Shown piece by piece: positions 1 to 8,641 of a DNA stretch of 32,976 nucleotides. Made by a program: the position numbers and the translations under genes. Every line of letters starts with the position of its first letter. Position 1 is the stretch's first letter. The notes under the pieces are model-generated. The model searched no databases. It had not been told where the DNA came from and saw nothing but the letters and a program-made list of their open reading frames with translations. Origin of the DNA: Galactobacillus timonensis (GTDB lineage: Bacteria; Bacillota_I; Bacilli_A; Erysipelotrichales; Erysipelotrichaceae); assembly GCF_900240265.1 (NCBI RefSeq), contig NZ_LT964740.1, positions 86,504 to 119,479 of the forward strand. Direction: 5' to 3'.

Positions 1-237
1 ATCTGTCCCAAAGGCTGCGATCTTAAGGCAATCGGTCTTATTGACCAGCATGCATGCAATATCATCTCTGAAAACATCAACTCGTACCCAAAAGAAAAGC
101 TGAACGGCAAGTCATCCTTTCAGCTTCTTGAATTTCTTAGTCCCACCACGGCAAAGAAATTCTATGAATTCGGGCTCCAGAACATTTCAAATTCAGATGA
201 AGTAATTCTGAAGCCATACGTGCCAAAGAGACGATAG
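1..237 (+). CDS. IS30-family transposase, C-terminal part (partial, start outside window)
   Basis: An open frame enters at base 1 and ends at TAG 235-237, giving 78 residues. The stretch N-S-Y-P-K-E-K-L-N-G-K-S followed by F-x-L-L-E-F and a late 'FGLQNI' matches the usual C-terminus of Firmicute IS30-like transposases, where N-R-R/K-P-R-K-x-L-N-(G/N)-x-(T/S)-P motifs follow the last catalytic Glu. The DDE residues and the HTH lie outside the window, so integrity cannot be judged. Family assignment rests on this tail only. The roughly 225 bases after it hold no gene; the right end of the element should lie there, but I could not place a terminal repeat. Confidence 0.65.
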   Translation: MCPKGCDLKAIGLIDQHACNIISENINSYPKEKLNGKSSFQLLEFLSPTTAKKFYEFGLQNISNSDEVILKPYVPKRR

Positions 238-380
238 TTTAACAAAAGCTGTCGATCCGCAAGTTGAAATAACTCTTTCACGGCAATGAACTGCTAAAAG
301 TTCACTGGTTTTCAATGCGTCTCTTTAGATCTCTCGACACTATTATTCTGAGGTCGACAAGACAAAAACGCAAGCAAAAG

Positions 381-417
381 GCGATGAACGAGAGCGAAAT
401 TATGCCCTGTTCATCGC
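381..417 (-). terminator. Probable rho-independent terminator for the 466-2888 genes
   Basis: A 9-bp perfect inverted repeat (GCGATGAAC at 381-389, GTTCATCGC at 409-417) with a 19-base loop lies just past the stop of the 77-aa gene. Read on the minus strand the stem is followed by a short T tract (CTTTTGC), then a second T-rich patch. The loop is long and the T tract short, so efficiency is uncertain. Confidence 0.45.
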
Positions 418-465
418 TTCTGTACGACTTATTTCCACTTGCCTTCTAAAGTGGAATTTAACTTT

Positions 466-699
466 TCACTTGAGCGCTTTCATTTCGTCTGCTTGCATCT
501 TCTTTACAAATACATAGCTTAGTATCTCAGCAAGGTAGCCAGCTCCCCTGCTGAATGCAGTTTCATGATAAGGATCCGTAAAAATGCCGCGCTGCTCCAG
601 CAGATCAATGTGACGGAAAAGGGCGTCAAAATAAAGGACCAGTACTGCTTGTAAATTCCTTTTTTCATGATGACCATATTTGCCGCTATCGAATATCAT
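466..699 (-). CDS. Small hypothetical protein (77 aa)
   Basis: I do not recognise a family. The product is soluble-looking: no signal peptide or membrane segment, and a charged, Tyr/His-rich N-terminus (residues 1-12) followed by amphipathic helices. Its ATG overlaps the TGA of the upstream Nudix-fusion gene as ATGA (696-699), the usual sign of translational coupling, so the two proteins are probably made together. It is the last gene before a terminator-like hairpin, which suggests an operon end. No function can be assigned; it could be a partner or a dispensable accessory of the Nudix protein. Confidence 0.6.
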   Translation of the reverse strand: MIFDSGKYGHHEKRNLQAVLVLYFDALFRHIDLLEQRGIFTDPYHETAFSRGAGYLAEILSYVFVKKMQADEMKALK

Positions 700-2888
700 T
701 GATCTTTCATCAATGAATAGTACGAAAATGCCGCAATCGTATATGCATCGTTGATCTTCCCCGTTCGGATCATTTCCTGCAGCTGATCCTTTGTGACTTC
801 AATTGAAGAGATGACGCCTTCTTCTCCCGGGGTCATCCGGTAGCAGTCAACGGTAATTAGATATGCCTTGGTTTTTCTGGAGGTCAATCCGGAGTCAGGA
901 GCTATCTCGCCAAGATAATGTGGAGCGCCAGATGGTACGGCATGCAGTTCTTCCATCAGTTCCCTGGCTGCTGCTTCTTCCCCATTTTCATTTTCCTCTG
1001 CATAGCCTCTCGGGAAACAAAACTGCGCCTGCTGCAAAGCGTGGCGATACTGATTCAGGAGGATGAATCTGTCGTGACACATAACAGCCATCACTACGCC
1101 GTCGCCGTTTGTTGGCAACACCCTTTCATAGGGATAAATATCATTTGCGGAGCCAATCATCGGATCAACGAGAAGAGTATTAAATCCGCTTTGGTATATT
1201 AAGCCATATCTGCGGTTTGAAGTTTCTTCCTGACGTACCAGGGCGCCAATAGTATCCTGCTTCGTTAAGTCAGCTTCTTCTTCGTAAATCGAGGAAACAA
1301 TCAGAGGTGAATGATGCAGTGCTTCAAGTTTACGATACTGTTTTATCGGCTCCGGGATAATGAAGCGGATAGGCGCGCTGATATTGCGCTGCTCTGCTTT
1401 TTCATACTTGTTGTTTGTACTTTTCCGTGGAATCATCCAGAAAAGCGTATGGAAGGCATCGCCTAACAGATCTCCAATTTCCTTAATCGCGTCCGATAAG
1501 GAAAGGAAGCCTTCAAAATGCCTGGCGATCAGGCTGGTCAGTTCTTCCGACAGCCAGAGAAAGGCGATCGTCTCAAGAATAGAAACAGGCAGCGAATGTA
1601 CCGGGATATGAAAGTCAAAGGTATCCTGCAGAACATTAAAAGTGATCTCAAGGCCTACCGCAATGGAAAAGCAGAGAACGGAAAACAGGACTCTCAGCAG
1701 GATTGTCCGCAGGATCTGATGTTTTTGATATTTCTGCTGCTGAAGGTCGCAATATTCATAACGCGGAACGGGATGGGTCAGCTTCGTGGTAATGGATATC
1801 TTTCCGCTTTTTTCATACTGGAGTAACCGGACTGCTTTTGAAAAATCCGGAAAACCGTGAGGCCTGCGGTAAGGAATAAATCCGTTTGTTTCTTTCTGGA
1901 GGAAGCGGTTGTCTGCATCAGATCCGTTGTTCCAGTAGTGATCAAGTCTCTGCTGAAAGTCCGTTTCAAAGGATGGCGCGGGATTGTCTGGATCCAGAAG
2001 TTCCTGTGGGTCGTAGCGCTTTGAGGTGCCGCAGATACTGATTTCACAGGCATAATTGAAACAAAGGTTAATGATCGCTTCTGCATACTGACAGGCCTGT
2101 TTCTCCTGCGCCCCTGTCTTTGCGGCTAAGTAGAGCTGCTGAAGATACGGGGAGCGGCGGTTATGAGCCTCATGATCTTTATAAGCGGGAAGTGAAGATA
2201 TCGCCGCAATTGCAGAAGCCCAGAGTGGATAGGTACTTTTCATCCGGAGTACACGGGCAAGAATGTCGCAAAACCGCAGACTGCTGATTTCATTTGGATC
2301 CCTTGGTGGAATGTAGCTTCCATCCAGGGTACTAAGCTTCAAAATGATAGATAACAGGCTGCGAAGATGCGTAAGTGCCGCCTTCATATCGCCTTCGCTG
2401 AGCGAAGATGCCACCTCGGTACCATCGGGCTGTATTTCGATGAACAGATCCTTCAGCTCATCTTTGGAAAACAGGCTGCCGTCCAGATAGCCGCTGATCT
2501 CTGACAGGTCAGAGTAAACGAGGCTGCGGCGCATCAGGGCAAGAAGCCGGCGCTGCGAAAACTTAATCGGCAGCGCCGAATAAATAAACGGCTCCTGCTG
2601 CGACACAGAGTTAACAAGATATTGTGAGAGTGTGCGGACATCGCCATACTGCGAAAGAAAGATCCGCTTGTGTTCGAACAACTCAACAAAACTGTTGTAA
2701 TAGGTGCCTTCCGGATCCGAAAACAGGCTGAAAAAAGCCCGTGAATCGACCAGCTGATTATAGGTAAGGACGACGCAGTTTCCGTGATGAACCAGCTCGT
2801 TATACAGTGTTTTCTGCCCTTCCAGAATTTCCTGGTCCGTCTTGCGTACAGAGTCGAGTTCAAACAGGTAAACAAGCTTTGGCTCCAT
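696..2888 (-). CDS. Large membrane protein with C-terminal Nudix hydrolase domain (730 aa)
   Basis: Residues about 1-390 are a soluble region I cannot assign, starting with a short beta-like segment (KLVYLFELDSV). About 395-455 contain two hydrophobic helices, so the protein is probably membrane-anchored. About 560-730 form a Nudix domain. The Nudix box spans residues 628-650 (G-x5-E-x7-R-E-L-x-E-E-x-H-A) with all the Mg-binding Glu/Arg residues present; only the late Gly is replaced by His. 'GFNTLLVDP', 'NQYRHA' and 'FPRGYAEE' resemble ADP-sugar pyrophosphatase-type Nudix enzymes, so hydrolysis of a nucleoside-diphosphate derivative, perhaps a nucleotide sugar, is plausible but inferred. It lies 27 bp after rfbB, with an SD-like AAAGGA upstream, and overlaps the next gene by 4 bp. 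Confidence 0.75.
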   Translation of the reverse strand: MEPKLVYLFELDSVRKTDQEILEGQKTLYNELVHHGNCVVLTYNQLVDSRAFFSLFSDPEGTYYNSFVELFEHKRIFLSQYGDVRTLSQYLVNSVSQQEPFIYSALPIKFSQRRLLALMRRSLVYSDLSEISGYLDGSLFSKDELKDLFIEIQPDGTEVASSLSEGDMKAALTHLRSLLSIILKLSTLDGSYIPPRDPNEISSLRFCDILARVLRMKSTYPLWASAIAAISSLPAYKDHEAHNRRSPYLQQLYLAAKTGAQEKQACQYAEAIINLCFNYACEISICGTSKRYDPQELLDPDNPAPSFETDFQQRLDHYWNNGSDADNRFLQKETNGFIPYRRPHGFPDFSKAVRLLQYEKSGKISITTKLTHPVPRYEYCDLQQQKYQKHQILRTILLRVLFSVLCFSIAVGLEITFNVLQDTFDFHIPVHSLPVSILETIAFLWLSEELTSLIARHFEGFLSLSDAIKEIGDLLGDAFHTLFWMIPRKSTNNKYEKAEQRNISAPIRFIIPEPIKQYRKLEALHHSPLIVSSIYEEEADLTKQDTIGALVRQEETSNRRYGLIYQSGFNTLLVDPMIGSANDIYPYERVLPTNGDGVVMAVMCHDRFILLNQYRHALQQAQFCFPRGYAEENENGEEAAARELMEELHAVPSGAPHYLGEIAPDSGLTSRKTKAYLITVDCYRMTPGEEGVISSIEVTKDQLQEMIRTGKINDAYTIAAFSYYSLMKDQ

Positions 2889-2915
2889 GAAAGTTGGTCG
2901 TTCCTTTCTGCTAGT

Positions 2916-3995
2916 TCAGTCTAATTCCTTCTTTGCGCCATACATGGAGGCGTAATAGTTCTGGTAGTTGCCGCTGGTGATGTGGTCCATCCATTCTTCG
3001 TGGTTCAGATACCAGTCAATTGTGAGGACGATGCCCTTTTCAAACGGTGTTTCCGGATACCAGCCGAGGTCGTTCTTGATCTTGGTCGGATCGATGCCGT
3101 AGCGACGGTCATGGCCCAGACGGTCCGTGACGTGGTGAATCAGTGATTCATTGATTTCCTCATCCTGAAGACGGTCATGGAGCTGGGAAATGATCGTCTT
3201 GACGATGAAGATGTTGGGACGCTCATTATGGCCGCCAACGTTATATACTTCGCCAACCTTACCGTTCGAAGCGACCATATCAATGGCTTTGCAATGGTCC
3301 TCTACATAGAGCCAGTCACGGATCTGCATACCGTCCCCATAGACGGGCAGCTTCTGATGGTGCTTGACGTTGTTAATCATCAGCGGGATCAGCTTCTCCG
3401 GAAACTGATAGGGTCCATAGTTATTGGAGCAGCGTGTAATGTTAACTGGCATACCGTAGGTATCATGAAACGCCATCACAAAGAGATCTGCACTGGCCTT
3501 CGAAGAAGAATACGGAGAATGCGGCGAAAGCGGCGTCGTCTCAGTAAAATATCCGGTAGCTCCAAGGGCGCCATAGACTTCATCGGTCGATACCTGGAGG
3601 TATTTCTTTCCTTCTTTCCAGTTTCTTGTCTCTGTGTTGTACCAGGCATCTTTGCACCGTTGCAGCAGATTGACGGTGCCCATGACATTGGTCTCGACAA
3701 AGATTTCGGGATTGGCAATGGAACGGTCAACATGGGACTCGGCCGCAAAGTTAATGACGTAGTCCGGATCATACTTTTCCAGAAGCGATGCGACAAGATC
3801 TTTGTCACAGATATCGCCATGGACAAAGATATGGCGACCATCATTTTCAATATCCTTGAGATTTTCAAGGTTGCCGGCATAGGTCAGCTTATCGAGGTTG
3901 ATGATACGGATATCGGAATATTTCCGTAACATGTAGTAGACAAAGTTTGTTCCAATGAAGCCGGCGCAGCCGGTAACGAGATAGGTTGTTGTCAT
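2916..3995 (-). CDS. rfbB: dTDP-glucose 4,6-dehydratase
   Basis: Extended short-chain dehydrogenase that converts dTDP-glucose to dTDP-4-keto-6-deoxyglucose, the branch point to dTDP-rhamnose and related deoxysugars. The start at 3995 (MTTTYLVTG) is preferred over an upstream in-frame codon at 4022 because GGGAGG lies 7 bases before it. This gives 359 aa, the family's usual size. Visible motifs: NAD-binding GCAGFIG (9-15), NFAAESHVDRS (82-92), the catalytic TDEVYG (137-142), and YSSSK (Tyr162, Lys166). It sits between the sugar-1-phosphate transferase and the Nudix gene on the same strand, consistent with one polysaccharide operon. The other dTDP-sugar genes (rfbA, rfbC, rfbD) are not in the window. 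Confidence 0.95.
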   Translation of the reverse strand: MTTTYLVTGCAGFIGTNFVYYMLRKYSDIRIINLDKLTYAGNLENLKDIENDGRHIFVHGDICDKDLVASLLEKYDPDYVINFAAESHVDRSIANPEIFVETNVMGTVNLLQRCKDAWYNTETRNWKEGKKYLQVSTDEVYGALGATGYFTETTPLSPHSPYSSSKASADLFVMAFHDTYGMPVNITRCSNNYGPYQFPEKLIPLMINNVKHHQKLPVYGDGMQIRDWLYVEDHCKAIDMVASNGKVGEVYNVGGHNERPNIFIVKTIISQLHDRLQDEEINESLIHHVTDRLGHDRRYGIDPTKIKNDLGWYPETPFEKGIVLTIDWYLNHEEWMDHITSGNYQNYYASMYGAKKELD

Positions 3996-4048
3996 TTGGT
4001 TTCCTCCCTGGTGCCGCTGCACTATATTCTACCTGAGAAAGCTGATTG

Positions 4049-5443
4049 TTATCTGGCTCCCTTATGCTTAAACACAACGGCTACGGTCTTAAACAGAATA
4101 CGGGCATCAAGGCCTAAAGACCAGTTGTTGATATAACGCAGGTCCAGCTTTACGACATCATCAAAGTTGGTGATATCGCTGCGTCCCGATACCTGCCACA
4201 ACCCCGTGATCCCGGGACGGATGGACAGGCGCTCGCGATAGTGTTCATTGTAATGCAGAAATTCATCTTCGGTTGGAGGACGCGTTCCTACCAGGGACAT
4301 GTCCCCTTTCAATACGTTCCAAAACTGCGGAAACTCATCCAGAGATGTCTTGCGCATAAACTTACCGACTTTGGTGATGCGCGGATCATCTTCCATCTTG
4401 AACATGAGGCCGTTCATCTCGTTTTCTGCCATCAGGTTCTTCTTCCGCTCCTCCGCATCGATATACATCGAACGGAACTTATAGAACTTGAAACGCTTGC
4501 CGTTGCGTCCGATACGGATCTGGGAAAAGATCACGGGTCCCGGCGAATCCAGCTTAATGGCCGGTGCCGCAAAGATATAGATGATTCCACAGATCGCAAG
4601 TCCCACCAGAGCTCCGATGATATCAAAGATTCGTTTCACGGCTAGGGCGGCGCGGTTGAATTCATGTTTCGCATAATTGGCACAGAGATAATCCCCGCCG
4701 AAGACAGATACCGTCAATTGCTGATCCACGGGCTGAAACAGATCCAGCGCAACGTGTGCCTTTACGCCCATGCACGTAAACTTCTCCATCAGGGAATAGA
4801 TAGTCTCCTGAGGAAGTGACGGCGCATTGATAAATACATCATCAAAGGCAGCCGTCACAAGTTCCTTGCTCAGATTCTCGAGCGGACAGGAAAAGGAGCA
4901 GTCATAGAGTGTTCCCTGCGCCGTATCCGTATTAATGACAAGCTTTCCGATGACGCAGAATACAAGTCCGTCATCAAACTCATCCTCCGCATGTGCCTGA
5001 TCGGTAATGAGAATGATTTTGTTGCGGAACGTATCGGTGCCATAGACTTTGCGGGCCGCAAATTTGATTGTGCCCCGCTCCACGATCATGAGACCGAAGT
5101 TGATCAGCAGAAAATAGCCGAGCATCAGTCGTGAGATCCACGATATATTGTGCGCAAAGTAGTGGCCCGTAATTAATGCCAGACCAAGAACGGCCGTATG
5201 GAGAAAAACAGCGTAGATTTCATCAAACCAGCTGCGCCGCATAAAATTCTTATCCAGGTTCAGGCGGAATGCGATCACCGTCGAGATTAACGCAATGGAG
5301 AAATAAATATCAAGTACCGCAGTTGTTCCACTGCTTCCGGTGCCGAAGCGGATATGTACCGCAATCGCAAGCGAAAGAAGGCTCACGATCATATCAGCGA
5401 GCCACAGCGTCGATCTTCTCAGGCTTCGTACATGTATATTCAC
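4049..5443 (-). CDS. Exopolysaccharide-initiating polyprenyl glycosylphosphotransferase (WbaP/CpsE type)
   Basis: Transfers a hexose-1-phosphate from a nucleotide sugar to undecaprenyl phosphate, the first membrane step of repeat-unit synthesis. I start it at GTG 5443 because GAGGGGGG lies about 6 bases upstream; this gives 464 aa, normal for the family. An ATG farther upstream has no comparable site. Predicted membrane helices lie near 13-33, 45-61, 78-95 and 103-122, with a re-entrant/anchor helix near 273-297. The catalytic bacterial sugar-transferase domain covers 270-464, with KFRSM, TSLDEFPQFWNV (Asp369-Glu370), SLVGTRPP and RPGITGLWQVSGR all intact. The sugar used cannot be told from sequence. 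The stop is 53 bp before rfbB, so co-transcription is likely. Confidence 0.93.
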   Translation of the reverse strand: MNIHVRSLRRSTLWLADMIVSLLSLAIAVHIRFGTGSSGTTAVLDIYFSIALISTVIAFRLNLDKNFMRRSWFDEIYAVFLHTAVLGLALITGHYFAHNISWISRLMLGYFLLINFGLMIVERGTIKFAARKVYGTDTFRNKIILITDQAHAEDEFDDGLVFCVIGKLVINTDTAQGTLYDCSFSCPLENLSKELVTAAFDDVFINAPSLPQETIYSLMEKFTCMGVKAHVALDLFQPVDQQLTVSVFGGDYLCANYAKHEFNRAALAVKRIFDIIGALVGLAICGIIYIFAAPAIKLDSPGPVIFSQIRIGRNGKRFKFYKFRSMYIDAEERKKNLMAENEMNGLMFKMEDDPRITKVGKFMRKTSLDEFPQFWNVLKGDMSLVGTRPPTEDEFLHYNEHYRERLSIRPGITGLWQVSGRSDITNFDDVVKLDLRYINNWSLGLDARILFKTVAVVFKHKGAR

Positions 5444-5471
5444 AACTTCCCCCCTCGTTGCCAGCTTATAT

Positions 5472-5477
5472 ATTATA
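5472..5477 (-). promoter_or_regulatory. Possible -10 box upstream of the sugar-transferase gene
   Basis: On the minus strand a perfect TATAAT lies about 30 bases before the GTG start and after the terminator of the upstream gene. No convincing -35 is found 16-18 bases away, so this is a weak call. Confidence 0.3.
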
Positions 5478-5595
5478 TCCAAATATACAGATACAGGCTG
5501 TGCATTTCTTTCTGCACAAATCAGTACCATAATGTGAACAGTTACCTCAGATTCAACTGCTTTCACCTCGCATTAATTATTAATATCGTCAAAAG

Positions 5596-5616
5596 GCCGC
5601 TCATCCATTGAGCGGC
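5596..5616 (-). terminator. Rho-independent terminator after the polymerase gene
   Basis: A perfect 8-bp stem (GCCGCTCA / TGAGCGGC) with a 5-base loop, followed on the minus strand by CTTTTG. It starts 7 bases after the stop of the Wzy-like gene, and implies that the downstream sugar-transferase operon has its own promoter. Confidence 0.7.
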
Positions 5617-5622
5617 ACACTA

Positions 5623-6972
5623 TCAGGCCTGTACCGCAGCCTTTGAAACTGAGTCAGTCCCGTAATCCAGATAAATCAAATAGCCGTACGCAATCCAGAA
5701 GTAGATGGACTCGATATGCGAGTTTTCTCCCAGGATCCCCGGCTGCAGCATCGACTGGATCCACCCGCATAAAACCAGAATTAATAACCATCCCGACTTC
5801 GTCGAAGCAATCAGATGCCGGTTCCTCCAAAAGCGAACGATACTGGCAAAAAAGAACACAAGCAGAGAAATCAGGCCGGCAAAGCCGGAGAAGACAAATA
5901 CGTTGACCAGAATATTGTGAAGTGAGATGCCAGCGTCATTGAACGTCATTTCAACAAGTTTTGCAGGCAGGTATGCCCAGCCCCAACCGAAGACCGGCTT
6001 CTCCATTCCGACTTGAATTCCTGCTTCCCACATCATAAAACGGCCATTGGTAATGGAATTCATCTGCGATTCGAATGCATAAACATCAGTAGTTCTTAAA
6101 ACACGAAGCGTATACAGCTTTGGCCCAGTCTTGATTGCGATAGCTATAGCGCCCAGAACTAACAGGGAGAGAAGCACAGTTTTTGCAAATTTACGATTCT
6201 TCCATTTCTGCAAAACGAAAAAAATTCCGTAGAGCGCAATGGGAATCAGACATAACAAGCCGCTGCGTGCCTTCGCCAGCAGTAAATAGGAAACAGCAGT
6301 AACCAGATTCAGGTAATACAAAGCAGGCTTCAACTGCCTGCGCGAATATAGAAACAAGCCTAAAACAAGTGCGGTAACTGTTCGATAGGAACCGTCAGTC
6401 ATCCATTCATACAGACCATAAAACTGGTATTGTCCATCGTGATTCGAAGTAGTGACCATGGAACTGTAAGCAAACACCCCCGGAAGATCCGGGAAGCCAA
6501 GCAGATGAAGAATCAGGATCAGTAAGGAAACAGTATTAATTGTGCAGAAGACGGCAATGCACCATTTTGAAATACGATAGAGAAACTTGTCCGTTTCCCC
6601 TTTTCCAAGTCTGGGAATCAGGATAAAGAAGAGATAGATCTTCATAAAGAGAAGAAACTCATAGATCCATGACTTGATCCATAGCCCTTCTCTGCGCATA
6701 GCTGTTCCAACAAACGTGATGGCAAAGAAGACCCATAACGTGTTCTGGATCGGTGAAGTAAGCAATTTCCGGTGCACTGCTTCATAAAGAAAAATGCACA
6801 GTGCAAATAAAGAAACAAATGCAGAAAAAGCATTCCAGACCGTACTCTGAATGCCGGAGAATAAGTAAAAGACATCCTGGATCAAGTCTCGTAATATGAG
6901 CATGCCCAGAATCTGGACAGAGATAATATACCGGTAATCGGTCAGGTATTTCTTTACTTTCTCTTTAAACAT
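5623..6972 (-). CDS. O-antigen ligase/polymerase-like membrane protein (Wzy type)
   Basis: A 449-aa, very hydrophobic protein with about 10-12 membrane helices. The C-terminal half carries the loop typical of the Wzy_C/O-antigen ligase family: a Gly/Trp-rich 'FGWGWAYLP' stretch, then 'SLHNILVNVFVFSGFAGL', where the His-Asn follows the large outer loop. It would polymerise lipid-linked repeat units or ligate a glycan outside the membrane. A terminator follows, and an extended -10 lies just upstream, so it may be its own transcription unit. A second, unrelated Wzy-like protein is encoded at 29477-30694, so this may serve a different polymer or be the native one. Sequence alone cannot distinguish polymerase from ligase. 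Confidence 0.8.
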   Translation of the reverse strand: MFKEKVKKYLTDYRYIISVQILGMLILRDLIQDVFYLFSGIQSTVWNAFSAFVSLFALCIFLYEAVHRKLLTSPIQNTLWVFFAITFVGTAMRREGLWIKSWIYEFLLFMKIYLFFILIPRLGKGETDKFLYRISKWCIAVFCTINTVSLLILILHLLGFPDLPGVFAYSSMVTTSNHDGQYQFYGLYEWMTDGSYRTVTALVLGLFLYSRRQLKPALYYLNLVTAVSYLLLAKARSGLLCLIPIALYGIFFVLQKWKNRKFAKTVLLSLLVLGAIAIAIKTGPKLYTLRVLRTTDVYAFESQMNSITNGRFMMWEAGIQVGMEKPVFGWGWAYLPAKLVEMTFNDAGISLHNILVNVFVFSGFAGLISLLVFFFASIVRFWRNRHLIASTKSGWLLILVLCGWIQSMLQPGILGENSHIESIYFWIAYGYLIYLDYGTDSVSKAAVQA

Positions 6973-6993
6973 AATCTTCAGTTCCCGTTGTCA

Positions 6994-7002
6994 AGTATAC
7001 CA
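6994..7002 (-). promoter_or_regulatory. Possible extended -10 promoter for the 5623-6972 gene
   Basis: On the minus strand TGGTATACT fits the extended -10 pattern TGnTATAAT with one mismatch, about 20 bases before the ATG. It would leave a short leader that just holds a weak GGGAACTGAAG ribosome site. No good -35 is visible, which extended -10 promoters can tolerate. Confidence 0.4.
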
Positions 7003-7216
7003 AAATTAGCAAGTTGGATAGGACACCCGCACAATATCGTTGAAACAGGCATCTGTTCATCTTTTACCTCTCTGCCTGTATGTGATAAAGTGCTTGAGAG
7101 GTCATCACAAGCTGGCAGATATCACCAATATCTTTCGGTACAGTACAGAAGATAGGGACAATTCCAGTGGCCTTTACAGTAAAATATGACTTGCAGCGCA
7201 GGAAGAGGAGACAACT

Positions 7217-8503
7217 GTGAATACTGATACTGATGAAATTGAGATTGATCTTTTCGATCTCTTTAAAAATATTACCAAGAAGTGGAAACAAATCTTAATC
7301 ATTACGGTGGCAGGCATTGCGGTCGCGGTGCCATCTGCCCTTCCCAAGAAGCAGGAGACTGTGGAGTCCTTGAAAGCTGCTCTGGAACCGGACAGAGTGG
7401 AATATGTTGAAGACATATATAGTGATTACAAAATAGCGTTCGATAACGAACAGATTGCTTCTACAAATCTTGCGGATTCCCCCATCATCAATATAAACGC
7501 GTTCAAGGCTCCTCGAACCGTCGGGACCTTTATCATTTCCTCCGACATTACAGAAGCTTGGAGACTTTTTGAACCTCTAACGCAGGATGAAAATTTCTGT
7601 GGTCAGGTTGCAACTATATTAAATTTGGAAGACGCTGCCCATGCGGCAGATATGATCTCCTTCACTGGATATTCTGATGAAGCGAATGCATTATATGAAC
7701 AAACGCCGCTCAGCGTGATGAAAGTCACAGCATATGTTTATTCTTCTGACGAAGGGCCAAAAATGCAGCAGATGATCTCAGATTTCATCAAGGCAAAGTC
7801 GGAAGCTTTCAATGCCGAAGGAATAAACCTGACTGTACAGAATGTTGAGTGGACCTATGTAGAAAGATTTGACATAAACCTCCAAAAAAGGCAGCAGGAG
7901 CTGTATCAGAGCAAAAGCTTAGCCTATCAGGAGGTTACTGATTACGAAGAAGATGTAAAAGCCAAATTATCAGAAGAAGAAATCGCTTATTTCAACGCAT
8001 TAGCAAGCTTATCTGAACCAGCCGAGGCAGAGCCAAAGAAAATAGTGATCGGTGCGTTTGTTGGCCTGTTCCTTGGGATGTTGTTCTATGCGCTGCGTTA
8101 CATCATGGCTGGTGTTATCCATACGGAACATGATTCTGAAATCCTTTATAAAACAACAAGTTACGGCGTAGTCCACAAGGAAACCATTGAGCAGGATATT
8201 GCCATGATTACGGCACAGATCAATACACAGGTCAGCGTCGCAAAAGCAAGTACACTCTTTATCCAGACCGATGACGATAACAAAGATATTCTGAACAAGA
8301 TAAAGAACAATATAAATAACGTAACTATCCATTCCGGCAATATCACAGATGATCCAGAATCCTATCAGTCATTTGTTTCAGCTGACATTGTCATCGCTCT
8401 TACAACGATCGGAAGAACAAAAACAAAGCAGATCGAAAAAATGAGACTGCTGAAAAAGTACGGTTATCGAATAACCGATTTTGCTTTAACATTTAACCTC
8501 TGA
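7217..8503 (+). CDS. Wzz/YveK-like polysaccharide chain-length regulator with cytoplasmic C-terminal domain
   Basis: A 428-aa polysaccharide co-polymerase. The GTG start at 7217 is supported by GAGGAG six bases upstream. The N-terminus 'EIEIDLFDLFKNITKKWKQI' (8-27) and first helix (about 26-42), a long extracytoplasmic region (about 43-273), and second helix (276-298) give the family's classic two-helix layout. Residues 300-428 extend into the cytoplasm. Their end (VSADIVIALTTIGRTKTKQIEKMRLLKKYG..) resembles the late part of CpsD-type tyrosine kinases (strand, then K/R-rich helix), but no Walker A is present, so it is probably a non-catalytic module. No separate BY-kinase gene is in the window; IS1182 begins where one would be expected. 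It is divergent from the polymerase at 5623-6972. Confidence 0.8.
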   Translation: MNTDTDEIEIDLFDLFKNITKKWKQILIITVAGIAVAVPSALPKKQETVESLKAALEPDRVEYVEDIYSDYKIAFDNEQIASTNLADSPIININAFKAPRTVGTFIISSDITEAWRLFEPLTQDENFCGQVATILNLEDAAHAADMISFTGYSDEANALYEQTPLSVMKVTAYVYSSDEGPKMQQMISDFIKAKSEAFNAEGINLTVQNVEWTYVERFDINLQKRQQELYQSKSLAYQEVTDYEEDVKAKLSEEEIAYFNALASLSEPAEAEPKKIVIGAFVGLFLGMLFYALRYIMAGVIHTEHDSEILYKTTSYGVVHKETIEQDIAMITAQINTQVSVAKASTLFIQTDDDNKDILNKIKNNINNVTIHSGNITDDPESYQSFVSADIVIALTTIGRTKTKQIEKMRLLKKYGYRITDFALTFNL

Positions 8504-8537
8504 ATGACCCGAGTGTGGATTTATGATTCACAATGAT

Positions 8538-8575
8538 AAGCGCGTAATCTGCAGAAATGCGTCGATTATGCGCTT
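8538..8575 (+). terminator. Terminator after the Wzz-like gene
   Basis: Two 12-base arms (8538-8549 and 8564-8575; AAGCGC..GTAATC with GATTAT..GCGCTT) form an imperfect stem, with TTTTCTTC directly after the 3' arm. It lies 34 bases past the stop codon on the same strand. Confidence 0.6.
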
Positions 8576-8587
8576 TTTCTTCATGTT

Positions 8588-8616
8588 TTGATTGAAACGC
8601 ATGCATGGCGTATAAT
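8588..8616 (+). promoter_or_regulatory. Promoter of the IS1182 transposase
   Basis: TTGATT (8588-8593), a 17-base spacer and a perfect TATAAT (8611-8616), with CGGAGGTG (8629-8636) and the ATG at 8642 following. The spacing is ideal for a housekeeping sigma factor. Confidence 0.7.
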
Positions 8617-8641
8617 ATAACTATACTCCGGAGGTGTCTTT

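Noticed and set aside
3177..3929. 250-codon open frame on the plus strand opposite rfbB
   Set aside because: It is a shadow of a strongly conserved dehydratase gene; no ribosome site and no recognisable protein.
7081..7109. TGTGAT...ATCACA inverted repeat upstream of the Wzz-like gene as a CRP-type site
   Set aside because: The half-sites are 17 bases apart, too far for the TGTGA-N6-TCACA pattern.
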